7,648 bases of DNA from DATGKR01 sp035294565 (GCA_035294565.1 DATGKR010000161.1:1-7648), one strand, 5' to 3'; positions 1 to 6,253 are shown, numbered from the stretch's first letter. Program-made: numbers and translations. The notes: a model not told the origin generated them from the sequence alone.

Positions 1-99
1 GATCTCATCGCCGGGGCCGACGAGGCGATGTACCGGGGCAGACGGGCGAGGGGAGCCGCGCCGGCCGCTCGCAACCCGCGGCTCGCCGCCGTCCGATAG
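1..99 (+). CDS. C-terminal end of a GGDEF-domain (diguanylate cyclase-like) protein, partial
   Basis: The first frame from base 1 reads 32 codons and stops at TAG 97-99. Its beginning, LIAGADEAMYRGRR, matches the well-known end of GGDEF domains (pattern ADEAxYRAKR), the last helix of diguanylate cyclases, which make the second messenger cyclic di-GMP from two GTP. The rest is an Ala/Arg/Pro-rich tail of about 18 residues. The catalytic GGDEF loop lies outside the window, so activity cannot be judged; the protein could equally be an inactive GGDEF or a GGDEF-EAL hybrid that ends in GGDEF. It is convergent with the EthR-type gene, with 33 bp between the two stop codons. The assignment rests on one short motif. 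Confidence 0.6.
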   Translation, partial: DLIAGADEAMYRGRRARGAAPAARNPRLAAVR

Positions 100-102
100 G
101 CG

Positions 103-121
103 CGGCGCCTGCCTGGCACCG
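103..121. terminator. Weak hairpin between convergent genes
   Basis: Between the GGDEF stop (97-99) and the ethR-like stop (133-135), bases 103-109 can pair with 115-121 (six of seven pairs, one C/A mismatch) around a 5-base loop. There is no T-tract on either side, so a role as a bidirectional terminator is only suggested by its position between convergent genes. Confidence 0.25.
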
Positions 122-132
122 GCGGCGGTCGC

Positions 133-810
133 TCAGCGGCCCGAGCCGAGGCTGTCGTCGCCGTAGACCGCCCGGCTCCAAACCGTGAGCAGCACATCGA
201 GGGCGTCGTTCTCGTGCACCGACGGGTGCTGGCCGGACATCGCCGCGTGGAGGACCCGCTCGTTCATCCAGTTGAGGGCCACGGCGAGCAGCCGGGCGTC
301 GGGGCCCGGCAGGGCGGCACCGCGGCGGCGCTCGGACTCGATCGCCAGGACGGTGTCCTCCACGAAGCCCTCGATGATGTCCCCCCAGACCCGCCGAACC
401 TCGTCGCTCTCGGCGGCGAGCTGGCCGACGGCGAGCATGAGCGCCCGGTGGGAACGGAACGTGTCGACGATGCTGGCCACGCCGCGGCGCCAGATGGCCG
501 CGGGGTCCTCCCCCACCTCCTCCAGTGCTCGCCCGCGAAGCGCCCGGGCCTCGGCGGCGACCCGGTCGAGCAGGGCGAGGACGACCGCCTCTTTCGATTC
601 GAAGTAGAAGTAGAAGGTCGGGCGCGAGATCCCCGCCCCCCTGGCGAGGTCGTCGATCGAGATGTCCGCGACCGGCCGCTCGGCGAGCAGGCGCTCCGCC
701 GTGGCGAGGATGGCGCTCTCCCGGTCGTCGCCCGAAGGGCGGCGAACCCGCCGGCCGCGCTCTGGAGCGGCGCCCGCCGTGAGCCCCGGGGCGGGGTGGC
801 GCCGGTTCAC
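133..810 (-). CDS. ethR: EthR-type TetR family transcriptional repressor
   Basis: A 225-residue TetR/AcrR regulator, close in length to M. tuberculosis EthR (216). From memory, its N-terminal half matches EthR almost word for word: RPSGDDRE (24-31), AILATAE (33-39), ADIS.DDLA.GAGISRPTFYFYF (48-70, the helix-turn-helix) and SKEAV (72-76). The C-terminal ligand-binding half is more diverged but keeps ALNxMNER (N180, N183, E184) and the late Trp (W211), which correspond to EthR pocket residues N176, N179, E180 and W207. EthR represses the monooxygenase gene ethA. The start is GTG at 808-810, which overlaps the TGA of the upstream SDR (807-809) as GTGA; no clear ribosome binding site is visible, so translation is probably coupled to the SDR. 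A basic, disordered-looking tail of about 23 residues precedes the DNA-binding domain. It is probably autoregulated through the 1690-1724 operator. Confidence 0.92.
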   Translation of the reverse strand: MNRRHPAPGLTAGAAPERGRRVRRPSGDDRESAILATAERLLAERPVADISIDDLARGAGISRPTFYFYFESKEAVVLALLDRVAAEARALRGRALEEVGEDPAAIWRRGVASIVDTFRSHRALMLAVGQLAAESDEVRRVWGDIIEGFVEDTVLAIESERRRGAALPGPDARLLAVALNWMNERVLHAAMSGQHPSVHENDALDVLLTVWSRAVYGDDSLGSGR

Positions 811-1661
811 CGCCGGCGGGCCCCGCGGCCGACCGCCCGGCGGCCCGCCCGGCCGAAGAGGTCCACGTAGCGTCCACCCAGCAGCCGCGGGACGGCTGCG
901 ATCAGCCAGGCGTCGGGTCCCACGAGGATCCTGGCCTGGTTGCGGTCCACCCCGTCGAGGATGCGGGCGGCCGCCCGCTCGGGCGAGGTGCGCGCCACCC
1001 GCTCGAAATCGCGGGCCGGGTCGTCGCTCGACGCCGCCTCCCGGGCGCTCGGGCGTATCCGGGCGTTTCGGGCGATGTTGGTGCGTATGCCACCCGGGTG
1101 GACGGCGTGCACCGTCACCGGGTGACCGGCCATCGTCACCTCCTGGCGCAGCGCCTCGGTGAACGCCCGGACGGCGAACTTGGAGGTGGCATAGACACCG
1201 TTGTAGGCGGGCGCGACGAGGCCGAAGACGCTCGAGAGATTGACCAGGTGCCCGTCCCCCGAGGCGATCAGGTGGGGGAGGAACGCCTTGGTGCCGTTGA
1301 TGACCCCCCCGAGGTTGATCCCCAGCAGCCAATCGAGGTCCTCGAAGGTGGTGTCGGCGATGGTCCCAGCGACGGCCACGCCGGCGTTGTTCACGACCAG
1401 ATTGACCTTCCCGAAGTCGGAGACGACCTGCTCGGCGTGGGCGAGCACCGCTCCCCGGTCGGCGACGTCCACGCTGTAGGCCCGCACCTCGACGCCGCGC
1501 TCCCCGCACATCCGCTCGGTCGCCGCGAGCCCGGCGGTGTCCACGTCGGAGATCGCCAGGTTGGCACCCCGAGCTGCGAGGGCGACCGCGAGCGCCCGCC
1601 CGATCCCCGAGGCCGCTCCGGTGACGACCGCCGTTCGACCGGCGTACTCGACCTTCGTCAA
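807..1661 (-). CDS. Short-chain dehydrogenase/reductase (classical SDR) co-transcribed with ethR
   Basis: A 284-residue classical SDR. It shows the TGxxxGIG cofactor motif (residues 14-21), an acidic residue after the second strand (D39, favouring NAD over NADP), NNAG (91-94), catalytic serine in NLSSV (S143 or S144) and YxxxK (Y157, K161). HPGGIRT follows near 188-194. The C-terminal 80 residues hold an arginine-rich extension after a hydrophobic patch. Expected chemistry is reversible alcohol/carbonyl oxidation; the substrate cannot be read from sequence. I chose TTG at 1659-1661 because a GAGAAAGG ribosome binding site (1669-1676) sits 7 bases upstream and the cofactor motif follows at the usual distance; the in-frame ATG at 1758-1760 lies inside the divergent ethA gene. 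It is first in a two-gene unit with ethR. M. tuberculosis has no SDR gene between ethA and ethR, so its presence here is notable. Confidence 0.9.
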   Translation of the reverse strand: MTKVEYAGRTAVVTGAASGIGRALAVALAARGANLAISDVDTAGLAATERMCGERGVEVRAYSVDVADRGAVLAHAEQVVSDFGKVNLVVNNAGVAVAGTIADTTFEDLDWLLGINLGGVINGTKAFLPHLIASGDGHLVNLSSVFGLVAPAYNGVYATSKFAVRAFTEALRQEVTMAGHPVTVHAVHPGGIRTNIARNARIRPSAREAASSDDPARDFERVARTSPERAAARILDGVDRNQARILVGPDAWLIAAVPRLLGGRYVDLFGRAGRRAVGRGARRR

Positions 1662-1668
1662 CGCCCAG

Positions 1669-1676
1669 CCTTTCTC
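1669..1676 (-). promoter_or_regulatory. Ribosome binding site of the SDR gene
   Basis: Read on the minus strand this is GAGAAAGG, 7 bases before TTG 1659-1661. It decides the start of the SDR, because no ATG or GTG lies nearby in that frame. Confidence 0.65.
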
Positions 1677-1689
1677 GACACCATCGTTT

Positions 1690-1724
1690 TCAACATACTG
1701 TTGATCTCCTCGACATAGTGTTGA
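1690..1724. promoter_or_regulatory. Probable EthR operator: two tandem palindromes
   Basis: Two 15-bp inverted repeats lie in tandem. Site 1 is TCAACA-TAC-TGTTGA (1690-1704, perfect arms). Site 2 is TCGACA-TAG-TGTTGA (1710-1724, one arm mismatch). They start exactly 20 bp apart, about two helical turns, so bound dimers would sit on the same face of the DNA. A further left half-site TCGACA occurs at 1675-1680. M. tuberculosis EthR binds cooperatively to a long ethA-ethR intergenic operator made of similar repeated TCGACA/GTTGA units (from memory). The sites lie between the divergent SDR-ethR unit and ethA and overlap the predicted promoters of both, which fits repression of ethA and autorepression. 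Confidence 0.75.
1692..1697 (-). promoter_or_regulatory. Candidate -10 element for the SDR-ethR unit
   Basis: On the minus strand this reads TATGTT, a TAnnnT-type -10 box lying inside operator site 1. A start about 7 bases downstream would give a leader of roughly 20-25 bases containing the GAGAAAGG ribosome binding site. No convincing -35 box is visible. Confidence 0.35.
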
Positions 1725-1730
1725 TAGGGT
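1725..1730 (+). promoter_or_regulatory. Candidate -10 element of ethA (leaderless start)
   Basis: TAGGGT fits the actinobacterial TAnnnT -10 pattern and ends 7 bases before the GTG start of ethA, so transcription would begin at or next to the start codon and give a leaderless mRNA. A TTGATC -35-like hexamer lies at 1701-1706 (18-base spacer). Both boxes touch the operator repeats, so bound EthR would block polymerase. Little ribosome-binding-site sequence is visible, which also favours leaderless translation. Confidence 0.45.
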
Positions 1731-1737
1731 AGCAGGC

Positions 1738-3201
1738 GTGAGCGAGCACTTCGACGTCATCGTTGTGGGCGCCGGGCTCTCGGGCGTCGGCGCCGGGTAC
1801 CGGCTGCAGACCTCCTGCCCCGAGAGGACCTACGCCATTCTCGAGGCGCGCCACGCGATGGGCGGCACATGGGACCTGTTCCGCTACCCCGGCATCCGCT
1901 CCGACTCCGACATGTTCACCCTCGGCTACCAGTTCCGCCCGTGGGGCAAGGCCAAGGCGATCGCCGACGGGGAGTCCATCCGCCGCTACATAGAGGAGAC
2001 CGCGACCGAGTTCGGCATCGACCGGCACATCCGCTACGGCCAGCGGGTGACCTGCGCCTCGTGGGACTCGGCCACGGCGACCTGGACCGTCGAGGTGGAG
2101 GGCGGGGGGAGCTACACGTGCGGCTTCCTCTACATGTGCAGCGGGTACTACCGCTACGACCATGGGCACGAGCCCCGCTTCCCCGGCCAGGAGCGCTACC
2201 AGGGGCGTTTCGTCCACCCCCAGAAGTGGCCGGAAGACCTCGACTACGCCGGCGCGCGCGTGGTGATCGTCGGCAGCGGCGCCACCGCCGTCACGCTGCT
2301 GCCCGCCCTGGCCGAGAAGGCCGCTCACGTCACCATGCTCCAGCGTTCCCCCACCTACATCGCCTCGCTGCCCGGCCGGGACCCGCTCGCCGTCGCCACC
2401 AACCGGCTGCTCCCGCGCCGACTGGCCCACCAGGCGAACCGGCTGCGCAGCATCGTGCTCACCCAGCTCTTCTACCAGTTCTGCAGGCGGTGGCCTTCGG
2501 CGGCGAGGAAGCTGCTCACCGCCCAGATGGCATCCCAGCTGCCCAAAGGCTACCCGGTCGACCCCGACTTCAACCCCCGGTACGACCCGTGGGACCAGAG
2601 GCTTTGCGTCGTCCCCGACGGCGACCTGTTCAAAGCGCTCCGCGACGGCCGGGCTTCGATCGTCACCGACACGATCGCTACGTTCACCGAGAAGGGGATA
2701 CGCCTCGAGTCGGGCCGGGAGCTCGAAGCCGACATCGTGATCAGCGCCACCGGCCTCGAGCTCGTGGCCGCGGGCGGCGCGAGGATCGTCGTGGACGGGC
2801 AAACCGCGGACCCCGGGGAGACGCTCGTGTACAAGGGCTGCATGCTGAGCGGCGTGCCGAACTTCGCCATGTGCGTCGGCTACACCAACGCTTCGTGGAC
2901 GCTGCGGGCCGACCTGAGCCACCAGTACGTCTGCCGGCTGCTCAACCACATGCGCCGCCACGGGTACGACGCGGCAGTCCCGACCCCGCCGCCCGACGTC
3001 GAACGCCAACCGCTGCTGGCGCTCACCTCCGGCTACGTCCAGCGGTCGGTGGGCATCATGCCCAAGCAGGGGGACCGCGCCCCGTGGCGCATCAGGCAGA
3101 ACTACATACCCGACTTCTTCACCGCCCGCTTCAGCGACGTGACCGAAGACATGGTCTTCTCCCGCGCGCTGCGCCCGGCGAAGGTCGGCGCCGCCGCCTA
3201 G
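1738..3201 (+). CDS. ethA: EthA-type FAD-dependent Baeyer-Villiger monooxygenase
   Basis: A 487-residue class B flavin monooxygenase, near the 489 residues of M. tuberculosis EthA, which it resembles along its whole length. Visible motifs are the FAD Rossmann GAGLSG (11-16), GGTWDLFRYPGIRSDSD (42-58, typical of Baeyer-Villiger enzymes), the family fingerprint YxGxxxHxxxWP (154-165, Y where F is usual), the NADPH Rossmann GSGATA (179-184), and later ISATGLEL, YKGCMLSG, GYTNASWTL and PKQG blocks shared with EthA. The family inserts oxygen next to ketones to make esters; mycobacterial EthA also activates the thioamide prodrug ethionamide. The GTG start at 1738 gives MSEHFDVIVVGAG, aligning with the EthA N-terminus. 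It is divergent from the SDR-ethR unit across a 76-bp operator region and converges on dprE2 with 10 bp between stops. The protein should be cytosolic or membrane-associated; its natural substrate is unknown. Confidence 0.95.
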   Translation: MSEHFDVIVVGAGLSGVGAGYRLQTSCPERTYAILEARHAMGGTWDLFRYPGIRSDSDMFTLGYQFRPWGKAKAIADGESIRRYIEETATEFGIDRHIRYGQRVTCASWDSATATWTVEVEGGGSYTCGFLYMCSGYYRYDHGHEPRFPGQERYQGRFVHPQKWPEDLDYAGARVVIVGSGATAVTLLPALAEKAAHVTMLQRSPTYIASLPGRDPLAVATNRLLPRRLAHQANRLRSIVLTQLFYQFCRRWPSAARKLLTAQMASQLPKGYPVDPDFNPRYDPWDQRLCVVPDGDLFKALRDGRASIVTDTIATFTEKGIRLESGRELEADIVISATGLELVAAGGARIVVDGQTADPGETLVYKGCMLSGVPNFAMCVGYTNASWTLRADLSHQYVCRLLNHMRRHGYDAAVPTPPPDVERQPLLALTSGYVQRSVGIMPKQGDRAPWRIRQNYIPDFFTARFSDVTEDMVFSRALRPAKVGAAA

Positions 3202-3202
3202 C

Positions 3203-3224
3203 CGTGCCCTGCTAGCCGGGCACG
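3203..3224. terminator. Hairpin between convergent ethA and dprE2
   Basis: Bases 3203-3209 (CGTGCCC) pair perfectly with 3218-3224 around an 8-base loop. It covers the 10-bp gap between the two stop codons and the last codons of dprE2. There is no T-tract, so it would be a non-canonical terminator, working for both directions if at all. Confidence 0.4.
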
Positions 3225-3967
3225 CGTCGCCAGAGCGGGCGCGGCAGGTGGCGAAAGATGATGAACAGCAGCCTCAAGACCGGCGGGACCCACACGACGC
3301 CCCGGCCGGCCCGCAGGGCGCGCACGGTCTCGGCGGCAACACGCTCGGCGGTGGTGGCCAGCGGGGCCGGCTTCATCCCCGCCGTCATCTTCGTCCGGAC
3401 GAAACCCGGCCGGACGACGAGCACTTCCACGCCGGTGCCGGCGAGCCAGTCCCCGAGCCCCTGGAAGAAGCCGTCCATCCCCGCCTTGGACGAGCCGTAG
3501 ACGAAGTTCGCCTTGCGGACCCGCTCCCCCGCTACCGACGACAAGGCGACGATCGCCCCGTGGCCCTGACGGCGCAGGAGCCGCGCCGCGGCCAGGCCGG
3601 CGGACACGGCACCCACGTAGTTCGTGGCGGCCACGAGGGTGGCGTCCTCCCCGGGCCCACCGGAGGCGCCGAGCAGCCCGAACGCGACGACGACCACGTC
3701 GACGTCCCCGCCGACCGCGGCCGCCGCCTCGGCGAGCACCCGGTCGTGGGATGCCGTGTCGAGGGCGTCGAAGGCGACCGTCTCCACCCGGCCGGCGCCG
3801 GCACCGACGAGCCGGGCCGAGGCGGCGCCAAGGGCGTCGGGACGCCTCCCGGCGAGGACGACGGTCGCGTGCCTGTCGCGGCACAGCTCGGCGGCGATCG
3901 CCAGCCCCAGCTCGGAGGATCCCCCGAGCACGACCACCGAGCCGACGGCGCCGAGACCGTCCCTCAA
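3212..3967 (-). CDS. dprE2: DprE2, decaprenylphosphoryl-2-keto-erythro-pentofuranose reductase
   Basis: A 251-residue SDR (M. tuberculosis DprE2: 254) that reduces the 2-keto intermediate made by DprE1, with NADH, to decaprenylphosphoryl-arabinose. It shows a GGSSELG cofactor loop (15-21), the FDALDT and VAFGLLG blocks typical of DprE2, catalytic S144, Y157 and K161 within SSVAGERVRKANFVYGSSK, RPGFVRT, and a C-terminal hydrophobic/basic end (LFIIFRHLPRPLWRRVPG) matching the DprE2 tail, which may contact the membrane. The start is TTG at 3965-3967, which overlaps the TGA of dprE1 as TTGA; it gives the same N-terminal length as the mycobacterial protein. The overlap suggests translational coupling, in keeping with the two subunits acting together. 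Confidence 0.93.
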   Translation of the reverse strand: MRDGLGAVGSVVVLGGSSELGLAIAAELCRDRHATVVLAGRRPDALGAASARLVGAGAGRVETVAFDALDTASHDRVLAEAAAAVGGDVDVVVVAFGLLGASGGPGEDATLVAATNYVGAVSAGLAAARLLRRQGHGAIVALSSVAGERVRKANFVYGSSKAGMDGFFQGLGDWLAGTGVEVLVVRPGFVRTKMTAGMKPAPLATTAERVAAETVRALRAGRGVVWVPPVLRLLFIIFRHLPRPLWRRVPG

Positions 3968-5322
3968 GCCAGCCCCCCGAGCCGCCGCGACAGGTCGGAT
4001 TGCATCAGCCGCTCCGGGTCGAGGCGGTCCCTGACCTCCCGCCAGCGCCCCAGCCCCGGGTACATGACCTCGAGCAGCTCGGGGCGCAAGCGGGAGTCCT
4101 TGGCGAGATAGACCCGGCCGCCCGCCTCGGCGACCTTCTCGTCGAAGCCGTCCAGCAGGGAGCCGAGCCCTTCGATGCCTGCGGGCAGGTCGAGGGCGAG
4201 AGTCCAGCCGGGGCGCGGGAACGACAGCGGCGCGGGGTTCGCCTCACCGAAGCGCTTGAGGACCGCCAGGAACGAGGCGCAGCGCCGACGGGCGAGAGAT
4301 TCCACGACGCGTCGGACGGTGTCCTCCTGGCCGTCGGGGACCACGAACTGATATTGAACGAACCCCCGCCGCCCGTACATCCGGTTCCACTCCGCGACAC
4401 GGTCGAGGGGATGGAAAAAGGTGGCCGCGCCGACGAGGTGCCCCTTTGTCCGAGGAGGCGCCTTGCGGTACCAGAGCTCGTTGAACGCCGCGACCGTCCA
4501 GCGGTTCAACAGCCCCGGGGGCGCCCACGGCGGGGCCCGCAGCGAGTCGGAGGGGCGGAACTCGAGCGGCCGGGTGCGCAGCCTCGGCGGCAGGTCGTCG
4601 CGGGCGGCGTGGTCGCCGAACTCGGCGATCGACCGGCCCAGAGACGCGCCGCGTGCGAGGCAGTCCACCCAGGCCACCGAGTAACGGTGGTGACGGTCGC
4701 GTTCGACCATGAGGGCCATCGTCGCCTCCAGGTCGGCGGTGCGGACGCTGTCGACCGAGATCATCGCCGTGTCGATGCGGATCATCTCGATGGTCGCCCG
4801 CCGGATCAGCCCCGTCAGGCCCATACCGCCGGCCGTCGCCCAGAACTCCTCGGGGGTGGCGTGGGGGGTCAAGGTCATCGGCCCCTTCCCGGGGGTGACG
4901 ACCTCCATCGAGCGGACGTGGGAACCGAAGGTGCCGTCGAGGTGGTGGCCCTTGCCGTGGACGTCCGATGCGATCGCGCCCCCGATGGTGACATAACGGG
5001 TGCCAGGAGTGACGGCTGGCCACAGCCCCAACGGGACGAGCACGCGCATCAGGCGGTCGAGGCTCGCCCCCGCCTCGACGGTCACCGTCGCCGACCCGAG
5101 GTCTACGTCTACGATGCCGTCGAGCCCGGTCATGAGCGCCACGCTCCCGCCAGCGTTCTGGGCGGCGTCGCCGTAGCTGCGGCCGAGTCCCCGACCTATG
5201 AGGCCGCGCTCGCCGGCGGCCGCCATGACCGCCTCGAGCTCCCCGGGTCGCTCCGGGGCCACCACCGTGGCCGCGCTGGGCGCCGTGCGGCCCCAGCCGG
5301 CCAGGAGCTCAGCCGTAGACAC
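3964..5322 (-). CDS. dprE1: DprE1, decaprenylphosphoryl-beta-D-ribose 2'-oxidase
   Basis: A 452-residue FAD-dependent oxidase (M. tuberculosis: 461) that oxidises the 2'-OH of decaprenylphosphoryl-ribose, the first half of epimerisation to the arabinose donor. Conserved landmarks are GWGRTAPS (9-16), GRGLGRSYGDAAQN (43-56; Y50 aligns with Tyr60), IGGAIASDVHGKGHH (113-127; H122 aligns with His132), FWATAGGMGLTG, FNELWYRK, GFVQYQFVVP, APLSFPRPGW and YLAKDSR (K408 aligns with Lys418). At the position of Cys387, the covalent benzothiazinone target, there is alanine (A376, GCC at 4195-4197), and Asn385 is Thr. The GTG start at 5320-5322 reads VSTAELLAGWGRTAPS, which lines up with the mycobacterial start, and lies 14 bases inside the end of the prenyltransferase gene; no clear ribosome binding site is seen. 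Longer in-frame starts would add an unconserved leader. Confidence 0.95.
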   Translation of the reverse strand: MSTAELLAGWGRTAPSAATVVAPERPGELEAVMAAAGERGLIGRGLGRSYGDAAQNAGGSVALMTGLDGIVDVDLGSATVTVEAGASLDRLMRVLVPLGLWPAVTPGTRYVTIGGAIASDVHGKGHHLDGTFGSHVRSMEVVTPGKGPMTLTPHATPEEFWATAGGMGLTGLIRRATIEMIRIDTAMISVDSVRTADLEATMALMVERDRHHRYSVAWVDCLARGASLGRSIAEFGDHAARDDLPPRLRTRPLEFRPSDSLRAPPWAPPGLLNRWTVAAFNELWYRKAPPRTKGHLVGAATFFHPLDRVAEWNRMYGRRGFVQYQFVVPDGQEDTVRRVVESLARRRCASFLAVLKRFGEANPAPLSFPRPGWTLALDLPAGIEGLGSLLDGFDEKVAEAGGRVYLAKDSRLRPELLEVMYPGLGRWREVRDRLDPERLMQSDLSRRLGGLA

Positions 5323-6253
5323 CGAGCGAGAAGAGAAGCAGCCAGACGAGGCCGAGCAGTTGAAGCTGGCGGTCCCGGAGGACCAGCTCCTCGGGATGCG
5401 CACCGCGGCCCTGCTCGACGAGGAACGTGAAGTGGAGGAGGGCGAGCAGGACGGGAACGGTCGACAGCTGGTACCAGATGGGGTCGCTGTGGTGGAGGGC
5501 GGCGGGCTCCAGGCTGAACGCCCAGAGGCTGTAGCCCACCATGGCGGCGGTCGCCGAGATCGCCAGTACGATCCGCAGGAAATTGGTGCTGTAGGCGTCG
5601 AGGGTGGCTCGGTGGCCCCCGCGCTCCTCCCCGAGCTCGGCGTGCTCGGCGAGCCGCTTGCCCGTGACCATGAGCAGGCTCCCGAACGTGGTGACGATGA
5701 GGAACCACTCCGAGACCCTGACCGGCACGGCCACCGCCCCGGCGATCGCCCGCAGGAGGAACCCCGCCGCCACCGCCGCCAGGTCGTAGACGGGGAGATG
5801 TTTCAGCACGGTGCTGTAGGCGAGCTGCAAAGCGACGTACATGCCGAGGACCAGCCCGAGCTGCGGGCGCAGCACGACGCCGAGGGCCACCCCCGCGCCC
5901 ATCAGGAATGCTGCGGCCGTCAGCGCCGCCGGAACGGGCAGCGATCCAGCGGCGACGGGACGGTGACGCTTGACGGGGTGCCGGCGGTCGGCGCCGGCGT
6001 CGATCACGTCGTTCAAGAAGTAGGTGCCCGACGAGACGGCGCAGAACAGCCCGAAGCAGGCGAGAACGCGCTCGGCCGGCACCGCGTGCGACAGGACCCC
6101 GGCGGCGCCGGCGGCGGCGAAGACGAGGACGTTCTTGGACCACTGCTTCGGGCGGGCCGTCCTGACCAGCGCGCCGGGCAGGCCGTAGCGGGGGCGTACG
6201 CTGGGAGCGGCCACCGGTTGGAGCGGCGGAGCCTTTTCGGCGGGCCGGGCCAT
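5309..6253 (-). CDS. ubiA: UbiA-type decaprenyl-phosphate phosphoribosyltransferase (DPPR synthase)
   Basis: A 314-residue integral membrane prenyltransferase of the UbiA fold, matching M. tuberculosis Rv3806c. It joins PRPP to decaprenyl phosphate to give decaprenylphosphoryl-5-phosphoribose, the committed step to the arabinose donor. It shows PKQWSKNVLV (35-44), the metal-binding NDxxDxxxD motif (81-89), HPVKRHRPVAAG (92-103), LQLAYS (142-147), the second motif region YDLAAVAAGFLLRAIAG (156-172), EWFL..FGSLLMVTGKR (182-200) and LRDRQLQLL (292-300). About eight or nine hydrophobic helices span the chain. The start is ATG at 6251-6253, with no ribosome binding site but a -10-like box just upstream. 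It precedes dprE1 with a 14-base overlap, so the two are surely one transcript. The first 20 residues are an unconserved Pro/Ala-rich extension. Confidence 0.93.
   Translation of the reverse strand: MARPAEKAPPLQPVAAPSVRPRYGLPGALVRTARPKQWSKNVLVFAAAGAAGVLSHAVPAERVLACFGLFCAVSSGTYFLNDVIDAGADRRHPVKRHRPVAAGSLPVPAALTAAAFLMGAGVALGVVLRPQLGLVLGMYVALQLAYSTVLKHLPVYDLAAVAAGFLLRAIAGAVAVPVRVSEWFLIVTTFGSLLMVTGKRLAEHAELGEERGGHRATLDAYSTNFLRIVLAISATAAMVGYSLWAFSLEPAALHHSDPIWYQLSTVPVLLALLHFTFLVEQGRGAHPEELVLRDRQLQLLGLVWLLLFSLGVYG

Noticed and set aside
133..1509. Reading the ethR frame as one 458-residue protein starting far upstream
   Set aside because: The upstream part overlaps the SDR in another frame and is Arg/Gly-rich noise; the GTG at 808-810 gives the normal EthR length and the GTGA overlap.
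1690..3009. Long minus-strand open frame of 439 codons antisense to ethA
   Set aside because: It mirrors ethA codon by codon in a GC-rich genome, its translation is Gly/Val/Ala-rich without any recognisable motif, and ethA is secure by family match.
3751..5430. Plus-strand open frame of 559 codons antisense to dprE1 and dprE2
   Set aside because: The translation is a low-complexity Arg/Gly/Pro/His mixture with no domain; it is a GC-bias shadow of the two confirmed minus-strand genes.
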